NCBI RefSeq assembly: GCF_005889715.1
Contig: NZ_VCKW01000035.1
Location: forward strand, 1-46,995
Reading direction: 5' to 3'
Source of the DNA: Actinomadura soli
GTDB taxonomy: Bacteria; Actinomycetota; Actinomycetes; Streptosporangiales; Streptosporangiaceae
DNA length: 46,995 nt
Shown here: positions 9,040-18,119 of the stretch, piece after piece
Position numbering within the stretch: position 1 is the first letter of the stretch
How the letters are laid out: each line of letters starts with the position of its first letter
Notes under the pieces: model-generated
The model's database searches: none
Told to the model about the DNA's origin: nothing
What the model saw: only the letters and a program-made list of their open reading frames with translations
Position numbers and translations under genes: made by a program

Positions 9040-12000
9040 TCAGACCGGGTGCAGCTCGAAGTCGCGGTCGACGCGCAGGCCGTCCCGGACGGCCGCGATC
9101 AGCGGATGCGGGCGCTGCTCGCCGAGCCTCAGCAGCCCGGCGACGGCCCGCTCCCGCAGCTCCCGCGACTCCGACACCCGGCCCATGGCCTCCAGCGTGA
9201 CCGACAGGTTGCCGCGGCCGAAGCACGTGTCCGGATGCTCCTCGCCGTACACCCTGACCAGGCCGGCGAGCGCGTCCCGCTCGCGCGCCTCGGCGTCCTC
9301 CAGGCGCCCCGCGCCGCCGAGGCAGTTCGCGTGGTTGACGGCCGCGAGCAGCACCAGCGGATGGCCGGGGCCGAGCAGCCGCACGAGCAGCGAGGACGTC
9401 TTGGCGGTGAGCGCGACGGCCGTGTCGAGGTCGCCGGTGTAGCGCAGGTAGCAGCCGAGGTTGTTCTCGATCATCACGGTGTACGGGTGCTCGTCGCCCA
9501 TCTGCGCGCGGTGCCGGGCCAGCACGGCGCGCGTCCGGTCGCGGGCGCCGACCACGTCGCCGAGCTCGCCCATGCACGCCGCGACCTCCAGGTCGGCGGG
9601 CAGCGTGTCCGGCGACTCCGGGAAATGCCGCTGGTAGCGGGCGTAGGTGTCCTCCGCCAGCGCGAGCGCCTCCTCGCGCAGCCCGGCGCGGCGCAGCGAC
9701 ACCGCGAGGCTCTTGCCCGTCCGCAGCGTGTCCAGGATCTGGTCGCCGAGGACGTCCACGTACCGCCGGTACACGTCGCGGAGCTGGACGACGGACTCGT
9801 CGTAGCGCCCCGCCTCGCGCAGGTCGCGCGCCACGTTCGCCTCGGAGAACAGCGTGTAGGGGTGGTCGTCGCCGAGCTGGGCGCGGCGCATCCGGAGCGT
9901 CTCGGTGTCGTAGCGGTAGGCGCTCTCCCAGTCGCCGGTCAGCCGGTAGTCGATCGCCAGGTTGTGCGCGATCATCAGCGTGCGCGGGTGGTCGTCCCCC
10001 CACGGCGTGCCCGCCTGCTCGTAGGTCTGCAGGTCCAGCGCGAGCGCGCCGCGGTAGTCGCCCATCGCGCGCATGTCGGCCGCCAGGTTGCCCGCGGTGA
10101 TCAGCGTGTGCGGGTGGGTCGGTCCGAGCGTCGGGGAGTTGCGCTGCCGGTCAAGGACGTCCTGGTCGAGGTCGTACGCCTCCTGGAAGTTGCCCTGCGA
10201 GCGCAGCACGTTCGCGATCTGCGACCGCAGGAACAGCCACTGCCAGTGGTCCTCGCCGAGCTTGCCGCTCCACTCGGCGACCAGCTCCTGCCCGGCCGCC
10301 ATCGCGCTGTCGAACACGCCGCGCTTCCACTGGTACCGGACGAGGTCGGTGAGCATCTGCCGGACGTCCTCGTCGTCGCAGCTCGCCGCCCTGGACGGCT
10401 TCACATGCGGGAGGATCTCCTCCAGGTTCGGCCAGTTGCCCGGGTCGTCGGTGTCGCCGTGGCTCGGCCGCGCGCCCAGCAGGATCTTGTGCACGTCGTG
10501 GCAGGTCGTGTCCGTCAGGTCGGGGTCGAGCCCGTGCCGGATGACGGCCTGGACGAGCGGGTGCACCCGGATCGACTTGTTGCCCTGGTCGACCTTCGCC
10601 AGCGCGAACCGGCTGATCTCCCGGACGTGCTTGCCGATCACCAGCGTGTCGCGGACGGTCTCGTCGTAGGCGGCGAGGATCCCGGCGGTCACGTCGCTGT
10701 AGACGAGGTCGAGCGAAATGGGCTCGGAGGAGAAGAACGCGAGCAGCTCCAGAAGCCGCGCCGCGGCCGGGGACGCCTCCCGCAGCTGCCGGAACGTGAC
10801 GCTCCACGTCATCGCGACCGACTGCGGGAAGCTCTCCGCGCTGCGCTCCAGCGTGGACGCCGTCTCGTTCTCCAGCGCCTCCAGGTACTCGCTCGCCGGC
10901 ATGAACGTGGACGCGAGCCACGCCGCCGCCTGCTCGATCGCGAGCGGCAGGTAGCCGAGCGCCGTGCCGATCTTGCGGGCGCTCTCCTCGGAGATGTCCT
11001 GGACGCGGCGGACCAGGTGCTCGGCGGCCTCCTCCTCGGTGAACACGTCCACGGCGACCGGGTTGGCGAGCTCCGTCCACGCCGGGTCGCGGGAGGTGAT
11101 GAGGACGTGCCCGTCCCCGCCCGGCAGGTACGGCTTCAGCTCTTCCGGGTTCTCCGCGTTGTCGAAGATCAGCAGCCAGCGGGAGGTGGGCTCGCCGCGC
11201 CGCAGCGCCTCCAGCGCGGCGCCGGCGGCGTCGGCGATGTTCTCCCCGACGCGCAGCCTGAGCTGCGGCTGCTCGGCCAGGTTCGCCAGCGCCACCCGGA
11301 TCGAGTCGGCCGACTGGGCGCTGATCCACCACACGAGGTCGTAGTCGGCCTTGAACCGGTGGGCGTACTCCAGCGCCACCTGGGTCTTTCCCACTCCGCC
11401 GAGGCCGTGCAGGGCCTGCGGCATGACGACCCGCTGCGTCGTCCCGAGGAGCTGGTCGCGGAGCACCTCCAGCAGCCGCCCGCGTCCGGTGAACACGGCG
11501 TTGCGGCGGTCGGCGTTCCAGATCTCCGGCGCGGTCCGGGCGGAGCCGGGGAACCTCGGCCCCACCCGCGAGTGCTCGGCCGGGTGGTCGAAGGTGTACC
11601 CCGGGCGGCCGAGCGCCCGGACGAGGGCCTCCGCGCCGTCGCGCTCCCCGAGCCCGGTGAGGTCGAGGGGCAGCTGGTCGGTGACCACCGTCCGCAGCGC
11701 GGCGTCCTGCACCCGGACGGCCGTCAGCCTGCGCTGCGGCGCCGCGGTGCGGCTCACCAGCGACTCCCAGGCCCGCAGCGCGTTCGGCGAGCTCACCGAG
11801 TCGGGCGAGAGCAGCACGATCGTGTGCTCGCCGGGCTCGTCGCCGGGGACGTCGCCCGTCGCCGCGTCCACGCTGCGGGTGTCGACGCGGAACCCGGCGC
11901 GCCCGAGGACCAGCGCCATCCAGTCGACCCACGGGCGGTCGGCGGAGACGTAGCTGATGAGCACGCCGGAGACCTCGGTCGGGCCCCGCCGGGTGAACCG

Positions 12001-13035
12001 GTCGAGGGTGGCGAGGCGCAGCTCCTCCTCGGCGGGCCGGTACTCGCCCACCCGCCCCTCGGTGATCACCTTGGTGAGCCGCTCGAACGCGGCGAGCATC
12101 GAGTTCGGCGAGCCGGGCGCGTCGCCGAACGTCGCGAGCGTCTCCTCGAACGCGTAGTACGGCCGGTAGGGGATCTCGATCGACAGCCAGTATCCGTTGG
12201 CCTCCTGCCGGGTCATGCCGCGCGGGAAGCGGTCGAAGCGCGCCCGCGCGTACGCCCGCCCCGCCTCGACCTTCGCGTTCTCGCCGAAGTCGATCCGCAT
12301 CGGGACCGGGAGGATGCGGATGGGCCGCACATGGTCGCGCTTGTCGATGTTGTGGGCGATGTCGGCGGCGCCGTCGATGCTCTGGTAGCTGAGGGTGAAG
12401 CAGTCGACGAGGACGTCCGGGAAGTGCAGCGTGCAGATGTCGGCGATGTCGCTGTAGCCGGTGCGGCTGTCGATCAGGACGTAGTCGTAGTGCCGCCGCA
12501 TGTCCTCGCGGAGCGCGTCGAAGAACTGCCCGCCGCCGAGCCGGCCGTAGAAGTGGTCGAAGTCCAGGGCCCGGGTGAGGGACGAGTAGTTCCTGTTCTG
12601 CCGCCCCGCGGAGATGAAGTCGAGCGTCCCCTCGCCGGGGAACTCCCACTCCAGCGTCACCGCGTGCCGCAGCACCTTCGCGTAGTCGCGGTGCCAGTCG
12701 CGCTCGTCGTCCGCGTGCTTGTTCGTCGTCGCCCAGGAGTACTCGTCGAGCATGTCGATGACCCCGGGCGTCGAGGTCAGGATGTTCTGGTCGAGGAACG
12801 GGTGGAAGAACTTGTGCAGCCCCGGGGATTCGAGGTCCCAGTCGATGACGAGCACCTTCAGCCCGGCGGCGGCCATGATCCAGGCGACGTTGGCGAGCGC
12901 GGTCGTCCGGCCGGTGCCGCCCTTGTAGGAGTAGAAGGTGACGATGGTCCCGCCGTTCGGCTTGCCGGCTCCGTCCGGCGTGATCGCCGCATCCGGCGTC
13001 GTCGCTGCGTTCGTCATGTTCGCTGGGTTCGTCAT
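9040..13035 (-). CDS. fxsT: FxSxx-COOH system TPR protein FxsT (ParA-like, TIR-like, NB-ARC, TPR)
   Basis: 1331 residues. Residues 30-330 form a ParA/MinD-like ATPase with deviant Walker A YKGGTGRTT (37-45). A TIR-like segment starts near 357 (GVLISYVSADRPWVDW). The NB-ARC/STAND ATPase has P-loop GLGGVGKTQ (K550), Walker B LLIFDNAEN, the VLITSRD sensor and GYLPLAIEQAA. From roughly 915 to 1310 there are kinesin-light-chain-type TPRs (repeated GDDHPYTL / NLA.D.R..G.Y.. units). STAND proteins are signal-triggered oligomerising switches. The protein is the last gene of fxsA-fxsB-fxsC-fxsT, 17 nt after fxsC. A GAGGAG RBS supports the start at 13035; an ATG 18 nt inside (MTNAAT) is an alternative created by a short duplication. 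Confidence 0.9.
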   Translation of the reverse strand: MTNPANMTNAATTPDAAITPDGAGKPNGGTIVTFYSYKGGTGRTTALANVAWIMAAAGLKVLVIDWDLESPGLHKFFHPFLDQNILTSTPGVIDMLDEYSWATTNKHADDERDWHRDYAKVLRHAVTLEWEFPGEGTLDFISAGRQNRNYSSLTRALDFDHFYGRLGGGQFFDALREDMRRHYDYVLIDSRTGYSDIADICTLHFPDVLVDCFTLSYQSIDGAADIAHNIDKRDHVRPIRILPVPMRIDFGENAKVEAGRAYARARFDRFPRGMTRQEANGYWLSIEIPYRPYYAFEETLATFGDAPGSPNSMLAAFERLTKVITEGRVGEYRPAEEELRLATLDRFTRRGPTEVSGVLISYVSADRPWVDWMALVLGRAGFRVDTRSVDAATGDVPGDEPGEHTIVLLSPDSVSSPNALRAWESLVSRTAAPQRRLTAVRVQDAALRTVVTDQLPLDLTGLGERDGAEALVRALGRPGYTFDHPAEHSRVGPRFPGSARTAPEIWNADRRNAVFTGRGRLLEVLRDQLLGTTQRVVMPQALHGLGGVGKTQVALEYAHRFKADYDLVWWISAQSADSIRVALANLAEQPQLRLRVGENIADAAGAALEALRRGEPTSRWLLIFDNAENPEELKPYLPGGDGHVLITSRDPAWTELANPVAVDVFTEEEAAEHLVRRVQDISEESARKIGTALGYLPLAIEQAAAWLASTFMPASEYLEALENETASTLERSAESFPQSVAMTWSVTFRQLREASPAAARLLELLAFFSSEPISLDLVYSDVTAGILAAYDETVRDTLVIGKHVREISRFALAKVDQGNKSIRVHPLVQAVIRHGLDPDLTDTTCHDVHKILLGARPSHGDTDDPGNWPNLEEILPHVKPSRAASCDDEDVRQMLTDLVRYQWKRGVFDSAMAAGQELVAEWSGKLGEDHWQWLFLRSQIANVLRSQGNFQEAYDLDQDVLDRQRNSPTLGPTHPHTLITAGNLAADMRAMGDYRGALALDLQTYEQAGTPWGDDHPRTLMIAHNLAIDYRLTGDWESAYRYDTETLRMRRAQLGDDHPYTLFSEANVARDLREAGRYDESVVQLRDVYRRYVDVLGDQILDTLRTGKSLAVSLRRAGLREEALALAEDTYARYQRHFPESPDTLPADLEVAACMGELGDVVGARDRTRAVLARHRAQMGDEHPYTVMIENNLGCYLRYTGDLDTAVALTAKTSSLLVRLLGPGHPLVLLAAVNHANCLGGAGRLEDAEARERDALAGLVRVYGEEHPDTCFGRGNLSVTLEAMGRVSESRELRERAVAGLLRLGEQRPHPLIAAVRDGLRVDRDFELHPV

Positions 13036-13052
13036 GAAGGGTTCTCCTCGCC

Positions 13053-14249
13053 TCAGGACTCCGGGTCCCTGAGGGTGGGCCGGGACATGGACGGCGGAGT
13101 CTGCGGCGGATGCACGTTGGTCGTCTTCAGGTACCGGGTGAGCGCCTCGTTGACCGCCTTGGGGAGCGCGTCGCGGAACGCGGCGGGCGACGTGACCCGC
13201 ATGGCCGAGCCCTTCAGCGCCGACCCGTTCGGCAGCGCCTCGGTGAGGTCTTCGCCGAGGTCGGCGGCGGCTTCCGTGGTCTGCCGGTCGTCGGAGTTGA
13301 ACGGGGCCAGGACGTGGACGGGGTCCTGGTCGATCTGCCGGAGCCGCTTGCCGAGGTCACGGTCGCGGGCGGCCCACGGGTCGACGACCAGCACTCCGGG
13401 CGCGTCCGCCGGCTCCTGCGGGGGCTCGTCGGCCGTCTCCACGATCGACTGGTGGCCGAGCTCGCTGAGCACCTGCTCGGCGAACGAGCCGATCGGCAGC
13501 GTGTGGCCCTCGCCGCGGAACGGCGTCCATTCGCGGGGCGTCCGGCCGTAGTAGTAGGTGTCCCGGTCGGGCGGCAGGTCGTCGATCGCCTGCGCGGCCA
13601 GGGTGAGCCGCACGGCGGGGCGCTTGGACCCCGGCGCCGCGTCGGAGAACGGGCTCCGCACCGTCGACAGGGACGGGACGGCGCCGGACGGCAGCGCGCA
13701 CTCGGCCGCCCGCTCCTTCACGACCGTGGCCAGCCGCAGCACCGTCTCCTTGTACTGCTCGCGGAAACGGCCCAGTTTCATGATCCCGTAGAGGCCCTCC
13801 AGCGCGTACGCGGACGGGAATTCCGGTGGCACGTTCTGCATGGTGTGGAGGGGTTCGGGGATCTCGCTGATGTCCATCTTCGTCCACCACGCCGGAATGA
13901 TCGCGGGCGGGCGGTCGAGCCCGGCGGTGTGCGCGTGGTACCGCTTCAGGAACGCCGCCCATTCCTTGCCGCAGTACTCGCTGGTGAAGTAGGGCGGGGA
14001 GAACAGCGCGACGAAGACGCGGCAGTTCGCGAGCGCGTCGGCGAGCTGATCGGGCCACTCGCTGCCGACCGGAATCTGCCTGTCCATAAAGCCGGGATTC
14101 AGCGCGCCCGTAGCCTGGCCGATGTCATGGCAGAGATCGTTGAAGAACTTCGCCACCCAGCGGTCGGAGTCTTCCGGGCGGTAGCGTGACCTGGCATAAC
14201 TTAAGAAGAAGTACGGGCGTCTCTCCTCCGCCTGAATTCTCCCCGCCAT
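13053..14249 (-). CDS. fxsC: TIR-like protein FxsC
   Basis: 398 residues. The N-terminal half is a TIR-like domain: RRPYFFLSYARSRY (11-24), DRQIPVGSEWPDQLADAL, VALFSPPYFTSEYCGKEW with a Glu where NADase TIRs have their catalytic residue, then RPPAIIPAWW. The C-terminal half, from about residue 250, looks like a second Rossmann-type region (GVLVVDPWAARDRDL, VHVLAPFNSDD). The function of FxsC in the FxSxx-COOH system is not established; TIR domains either cleave NAD or act as adaptors. A GGAGGGGAG RBS marks the ATG at 14249. It lies 82 nt after fxsB and 17 nt before fxsT. Whether it is catalytically active cannot be decided from sequence alone. Confidence 0.88.
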   Translation of the reverse strand: MAGRIQAEERRPYFFLSYARSRYRPEDSDRWVAKFFNDLCHDIGQATGALNPGFMDRQIPVGSEWPDQLADALANCRVFVALFSPPYFTSEYCGKEWAAFLKRYHAHTAGLDRPPAIIPAWWTKMDISEIPEPLHTMQNVPPEFPSAYALEGLYGIMKLGRFREQYKETVLRLATVVKERAAECALPSGAVPSLSTVRSPFSDAAPGSKRPAVRLTLAAQAIDDLPPDRDTYYYGRTPREWTPFRGEGHTLPIGSFAEQVLSELGHQSIVETADEPPQEPADAPGVLVVDPWAARDRDLGKRLRQIDQDPVHVLAPFNSDDRQTTEAAADLGEDLTEALPNGSALKGSAMRVTSPAAFRDALPKAVNEALTRYLKTTNVHPPQTPPSMSRPTLRDPES

Positions 14250-14331
14250 GCCGCTCCCCTCCGGGATCCCATCAATGTATAGCGGCAGGGCTCTGGAGAT
14301 TACAGCCCGTCAAATGTGGAGTTTTACCGAT

Positions 14332-16629
14332 TCAGCGGGCGGCGGGCAGGTCCCACGACTCCAGCGTCCGGCGCATGGTCGCGACGAACTGCTCGCCGAG
14401 ACCGGTCAGGGCGCCCGACTCCTGGAGCGTGCGTGCGGCGGTGACCGTTTTGGGGTACCAGTCGCCGAAGTGGCGGGCTGCCTCCGCGGCCACGGCCGGG
14501 TCGCTGGAGCGCGTCCGGCGGAGCCAGAAGTCGGCGACGGCGACGTGCGCGTACGTGCCCTGCAGCAGCCCCTCCAGGGGACGCGGGTCGCGGCGCCACG
14601 GCGCGTGGTACAGCCGGTCGTCGGACTTGTCGTACAGGTCGGCGAAGTCGAGGACGGCGCCGAGCTTCACATGCTGGAACTCGTGCAGGATCAGCAGGCA
14701 CAGCATGGCGGGGCTCTCGGGCAGCGCGATCCCGACCGATCCGTAGGCGTCCCGCGCGGCGGAGCTGACACTCGCGCCGGACGCGGGCGGGTCGAGCGGG
14801 ACGATCGTCGTCAGCGCCTCCGCGATCGCGGGCGCGTACTCCGCGTACTCCTTCTCCAGCAGCGTCCACGCCTCCTGGAAGAACGACTGCCACCGGGCGA
14901 ACCGGTCGGCGTCGAGCCGCGGCGCGGCGGGATGGTCGTGGCAGTCGCGGAACGGGTCGAGGTCGTCGAGCGCGACGGTGAAGCAGCCCGCGGTCAGGTG
15001 GCGGACGGGCTCGACCGGCCCGGCGCCGTCGACCGTGAGGCTCCCCGCCTCGACACGGACGGTGGTCTCCCCGCGGCCCGGCACCGGGTAGCGGCCGACG
15101 CCCGGGAAGTAGACCGCGCCGTCCCGCACCGGGACGGTCAGCGTCACGTTCTCCACGGCCCGCGCGGCGGCCAGGCACGCGACGGTCGCGAGGAGCCCGT
15201 CGTCGCCGTCCTCGTCCGGCGTGCCGGGCCGGTCCAGGGCGCGGAGGCGCTCCACCGCCCAGGCCCTTACATAGGGATGCGACAGCGCCCAGTCGTAGGC
15301 GTCGGGGCTCGCGGCTCCGATGCGCTTCACCGCGTCCCAGCCCTGCGACGGACCGTCCTCCCCCCGCCCACCACCATCCGACGAACCGGTGGCGGCGCCG
15401 ACGGCGGCGATCACGGCGCGGCGGCCGATCGCCTGCGCGGCGCCGAGCCGCGCGATCGAGGCGCGGTCGCCGTGCCCCGTCGCGACGGCGCGCACGACGG
15501 CGGGCGGCAGGACGTGCGGATGGCGGGCGATGCGGTCGTGGACGTGGCCGATCAGCGGCAGCAGGTCGGCGCAGTAGACGCTGGGATTGGTGAAGCCGGA
15601 ACCGTCGCCGCGGTAACGGTGGGCGAACAGCCCGCCGCCGCAGGTGGCGACGACCGGGCACTCCCGGCAGGTCTCGCACAGGGCGGCGAGCCCGCCCTGC
15701 CGCGCCTCGATGCCCGCGTTCCGGGCGACGTCGTCGACGGAGTTCCGGAAGACGTCCATGCCGGTGTCCGGGGCGCCGTCGAACGCCGTCTTCAGCGAGT
15801 CGGCCTGCTCGTAGCCGCCGTCGGTCTCGACGACCAGGACGTCGCTGCCCTCCAGGCCCAGCGACTCGGTGAAGCTCGGCCCGCCCTGGGACGCGCTGAT
15901 GATCGAGTCGAAGATCCGCACCGGGACGGGGCGGCCGTCGTCCAGCCACCGGTCGGCGATGGCCTTCAGCCAGTCGGCGTACGCGGTGGGGGACGTCCGG
16001 GGCGGCGGGCGGTCCCAGGTGTGGTGGGGCCAGAGGAAGTCGATCGCGGGCGGCTCGTGCGCGACGAGCGCCTCATAGACGGCGATCGGGTCGTTGGCGA
16101 TGTCGATGGTGCACAGCAGGCCGGAGTACAGGTCGGGGTAGTCGGCGCGGAGGAGGTCGATCGCCCGGACGACCTTGTCATAGCTGCTGCGCCCGTCGCG
16201 GTACAGGCGGTGCCTGTCGTTCGCGGTGCGGTCGCCGTCCAGCGAGATGCCGATCTTGACGCCCTCCTCGCGGAACAGGTCGCAGAACCGCTTGTCGAGC
16301 AGGACGCCGTTGCTGTGGACGCGCAGGTCGACGTCGCAGACGCCGCGCAGCGGCCCCCGCATGGCCGCGATCAGGGCGGCGAGGTGGCGGGGCCCGGCCA
16401 GCAGCGGCTCGCCGCCGTGCAGGACCAGGCTCACGCGCGTCAGCCCGTGGGCGCGCGCGTGGTCGGCGACGCGCTCCGCCACGCGCTCCATGGTGGCCAC
16501 GGCCATCTCGGCCGGACGCCTCCGCCAACCCTGGTCGGCGTGCTCGAATACGTAGCAGTGGTCACAAGCCAGGTCACATCTGCCGTGGACCTTGAGCACG
16601 AATTGGCGGAACAGTGTTGACGGAGGCAT
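14332..16629 (-). CDS. fxsB: FxsB-type cyclophane-forming radical SAM/SPASM maturase with C-terminal HExxH domain
   Basis: 765 residues, about twice the size of a plain rSAM/SPASM maturase. The rSAM 4Fe-4S motif is C18-x3-C22-x2-C25 (CDLACDHCY), followed by VLHGGEPLL and GISLDGDRTAND. The SPASM region has CETCRECPVVATCGGG and a later YCADL Cys. After a Gly/Ser-rich linker (near 420) comes a second domain ending with ILHEFQHVKLGAVLDF, an HExxH site at 649-653. FxsB-type enzymes cross-link an aromatic side chain to a nearby residue in FxSxx peptides. HExxH domains of this type are associated with peptide hydroxylation in other RiPP loci, so a second modification of FxsA is inferred. It starts 18 nt after fxsA. 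Confidence 0.9.
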   Translation of the reverse strand: MPPSTLFRQFVLKVHGRCDLACDHCYVFEHADQGWRRRPAEMAVATMERVAERVADHARAHGLTRVSLVLHGGEPLLAGPRHLAALIAAMRGPLRGVCDVDLRVHSNGVLLDKRFCDLFREEGVKIGISLDGDRTANDRHRLYRDGRSSYDKVVRAIDLLRADYPDLYSGLLCTIDIANDPIAVYEALVAHEPPAIDFLWPHHTWDRPPPRTSPTAYADWLKAIADRWLDDGRPVPVRIFDSIISASQGGPSFTESLGLEGSDVLVVETDGGYEQADSLKTAFDGAPDTGMDVFRNSVDDVARNAGIEARQGGLAALCETCRECPVVATCGGGLFAHRYRGDGSGFTNPSVYCADLLPLIGHVHDRIARHPHVLPPAVVRAVATGHGDRASIARLGAAQAIGRRAVIAAVGAATGSSDGGGRGEDGPSQGWDAVKRIGAASPDAYDWALSHPYVRAWAVERLRALDRPGTPDEDGDDGLLATVACLAAARAVENVTLTVPVRDGAVYFPGVGRYPVPGRGETTVRVEAGSLTVDGAGPVEPVRHLTAGCFTVALDDLDPFRDCHDHPAAPRLDADRFARWQSFFQEAWTLLEKEYAEYAPAIAEALTTIVPLDPPASGASVSSAARDAYGSVGIALPESPAMLCLLILHEFQHVKLGAVLDFADLYDKSDDRLYHAPWRRDPRPLEGLLQGTYAHVAVADFWLRRTRSSDPAVAAEAARHFGDWYPKTVTAARTLQESGALTGLGEQFVATMRRTLESWDLPAAR

Positions 16630-16647
16630 GACTGCTGTAATGAGATG

Positions 16648-16827
16648 TCAGATGAAGGAGTTGAACGCGGCGACCCGGACGGCATCCGAACCGTCTCCGC
16701 GCTTCTCATCGGTTCGGGTCAACCGTGCGACGATGCGGGCGGCATCCGCCTCGAAAGCCAGCTCCTCGGGAGTCATCTCCCGCAGGTCGGCGAGCTCCGG
16801 CGCGCCCGCTTCCTCAACAATATTCAT
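16648..16827 (-). CDS. fxsA: FxSxx-COOH precursor peptide FxsA
   Basis: A 59-residue acidic leader peptide (PELADLREMTPEELAFEAD, similar to other FxsA leaders) ending in RVAAFNSFI. The last five residues F-N-S-F-I fit the F-x-S-x-x-COOH rule exactly. It is the substrate expected for FxsB, which should form a three-residue cyclophane across F-N-S. The ATG at 16827 gives the usual length; in-frame ATG 16866 and TTG 16887 would add 13 or 20 residues without better RBSs. The gene is followed after 18 nt by fxsB. The final product, its export and its partner are unknown. Confidence 0.88.
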   Translation of the reverse strand: MNIVEEAGAPELADLREMTPEELAFEADAARIVARLTRTDEKRGDGSDAVRVAAFNSFI

Positions 16828-17185
16828 GATCGTCCATCCGGGCTCGGTTACAGTGCGTGGCGACATTATGCCCGTCCGCAAGAACAACTATCGTGCGGGC
16901 CGGCGTTCCGGCGGGCCTTGGATACCGCACCATCGAACTTTTGTGCAGACCATAAACTCGCCGTATCCGCCAGGGTCCCACAACCCTCTCCATCGTGTCT
17001 CCAATTTAGGCCGTGCCGTTATCAGGCTGAGCCCTCTTGTACTTCGTTGAAAGTTCCTGTTCCGATGAGGACTTAGCGCCCCCGGTTCAGCGATCCGATG
17101 ACCGGAGCCGGACAACCTCGAGTGACCTGTGTGGATTTGTGCACAGACCCTTGACGCGGACACCGGCTGACATTCCACTCAAAGT
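16828..17185. promoter_or_regulatory. divergent control region between fxsA and the SLATT gene
   Basis: This 358-bp non-coding stretch, visibly richer in A/T than its flanks, must hold the promoters for the minus-strand fxsABCT unit and the plus-strand SLATT-SLOG pair. TTGACG at 17151-17156 is a plausible plus-strand -35 but the matching -10 is weak. An open frame on the minus strand at 16888-17178 has poor codon use and no family resemblance and is not called. Confidence 0.45.
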
Positions 17186-18064
17186 GTGGAGGCACTCGCC
17201 GAATCACACTATCCAGCTCTTTTTCGGGCGGCTGACACGAGCGCGTCCGCTGGGCAGCACCGGCTGCTCACCGCGACCGCGCTCCGGCTCGCCGCGCTGC
17301 TGACCGCCGCCGTCCTCGGCACGCTCACCATCCAGGTGGGCCGGATCGACGCGGCGGCGGTGCTGGCGGCCACCGGGCTCTGCGTGGGCCTGGTCGTCGA
17401 GGTGTACCTGCTGACCGAGCGTCCCGACCGGCAGTGGTACGAGTCGCGGGCGGCGGCCGAGTCCGCCAAGACGCTCGCGTGGCGGTACGCCGTGGCGGGG
17501 CAGCCGTTCGGCGCGGAGGACGTGGACGAGCGCGCCGCCGAGTCGCTGCTCCTGGCCCGCTTCGCGGTGATCCGCGGCAACCTGCACGCCCTGGTCGTCG
17601 ACGCCGACGGCGGCGGCCTCCAGGTGACCGACGAGATGCGGGAGCTCCGGAGCCGCCCGCTCGACGTGCGCCGGGCGGCCTACCGGGTCGGCCGGATCGA
17701 GGACCAGTACCGCTGGTACGCGCGCCGCTCGATGCAGCACGGCCGCAGCGTCGCGCGCTGGTCGCTGCTGCTGGCGTCGCTGGAGGCGTGCGGCCTGGTC
17801 GCGGCCGTCCTCGAAGCGGTGGGCATCCTCTCGCTCGACCTGCCGGGCATCGTGGGCGCGCTCGCGGCGGGCGGTCTCGCCTGGGTGCAGACCCGGCAGC
17901 ACCAGCAGCTCGCCACCGCGTACGGCATCGCGGCGCAGGAACTCGCCGAGATCGCCTCGCGGATCGAATGGCCGGAATCGGAACCCGACTGGGCGCATTT
18001 CGTGGACGAGGTCGAGGAGGCCATCTCGCGGGAACACACCCTCTGGTGGGCGTCCCATGTGTAG
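17186..18064 (+). CDS. SLATT-domain (DUF4231-like) membrane protein
   Basis: 292 residues. Two hydrophobic helices lie near the N-terminus (about 28-47 and 53-73), then a long soluble region with an ESRAAAESAKTLAWRYA segment, and a second hydrophobic pair at roughly 192-240. This matches the SLATT/DUF4231 architecture, small membrane effectors that pair with SLOG or SMODS nucleotide sensors in conflict systems and are thought to perturb the membrane on activation. The GTG at 17186 is the only reasonable start and its RBS is weak. The next gene encodes a SLOG-type protein 55 nt downstream. It is divergent from fxsA. Family call from pattern, effector action from family knowledge. Confidence 0.72.
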   Translation: MEALAESHYPALFRAADTSASAGQHRLLTATALRLAALLTAAVLGTLTIQVGRIDAAAVLAATGLCVGLVVEVYLLTERPDRQWYESRAAAESAKTLAWRYAVAGQPFGAEDVDERAAESLLLARFAVIRGNLHALVVDADGGGLQVTDEMRELRSRPLDVRRAAYRVGRIEDQYRWYARRSMQHGRSVARWSLLLASLEACGLVAAVLEAVGILSLDLPGIVGALAAGGLAWVQTRQHQQLATAYGIAAQELAEIASRIEWPESEPDWAHFVDEVEEAISREHTLWWASHV

Positions 18065-18119
18065 ACCGGCGCGGACGACGGCGGTACGGCCGGCGCTCGA
18101 CAGAAAGGCAGGGGAGCCC

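Noticed and set aside
9049-13551. Plus-strand 1500-codon open frame opposite fxsT
   Set aside because: A shadow of the well-supported minus-strand fxsT/fxsC genes: its translation is Arg/Val/Gly-rich, with no domains, a result of the GC-rich codon pattern.
14250-14331. A separate fxsC promoter in the 82-nt gap after fxsB
   Set aside because: A TTGACG on the minus strand has no -10 at acceptable spacing; co-transcription with fxsB is simpler.
16888-17178. Minus-strand 96-codon frame upstream of fxsA
   Set aside because: Poor codon pattern, no RBS or family resemblance, and it occupies the region that must contain the divergent promoters.
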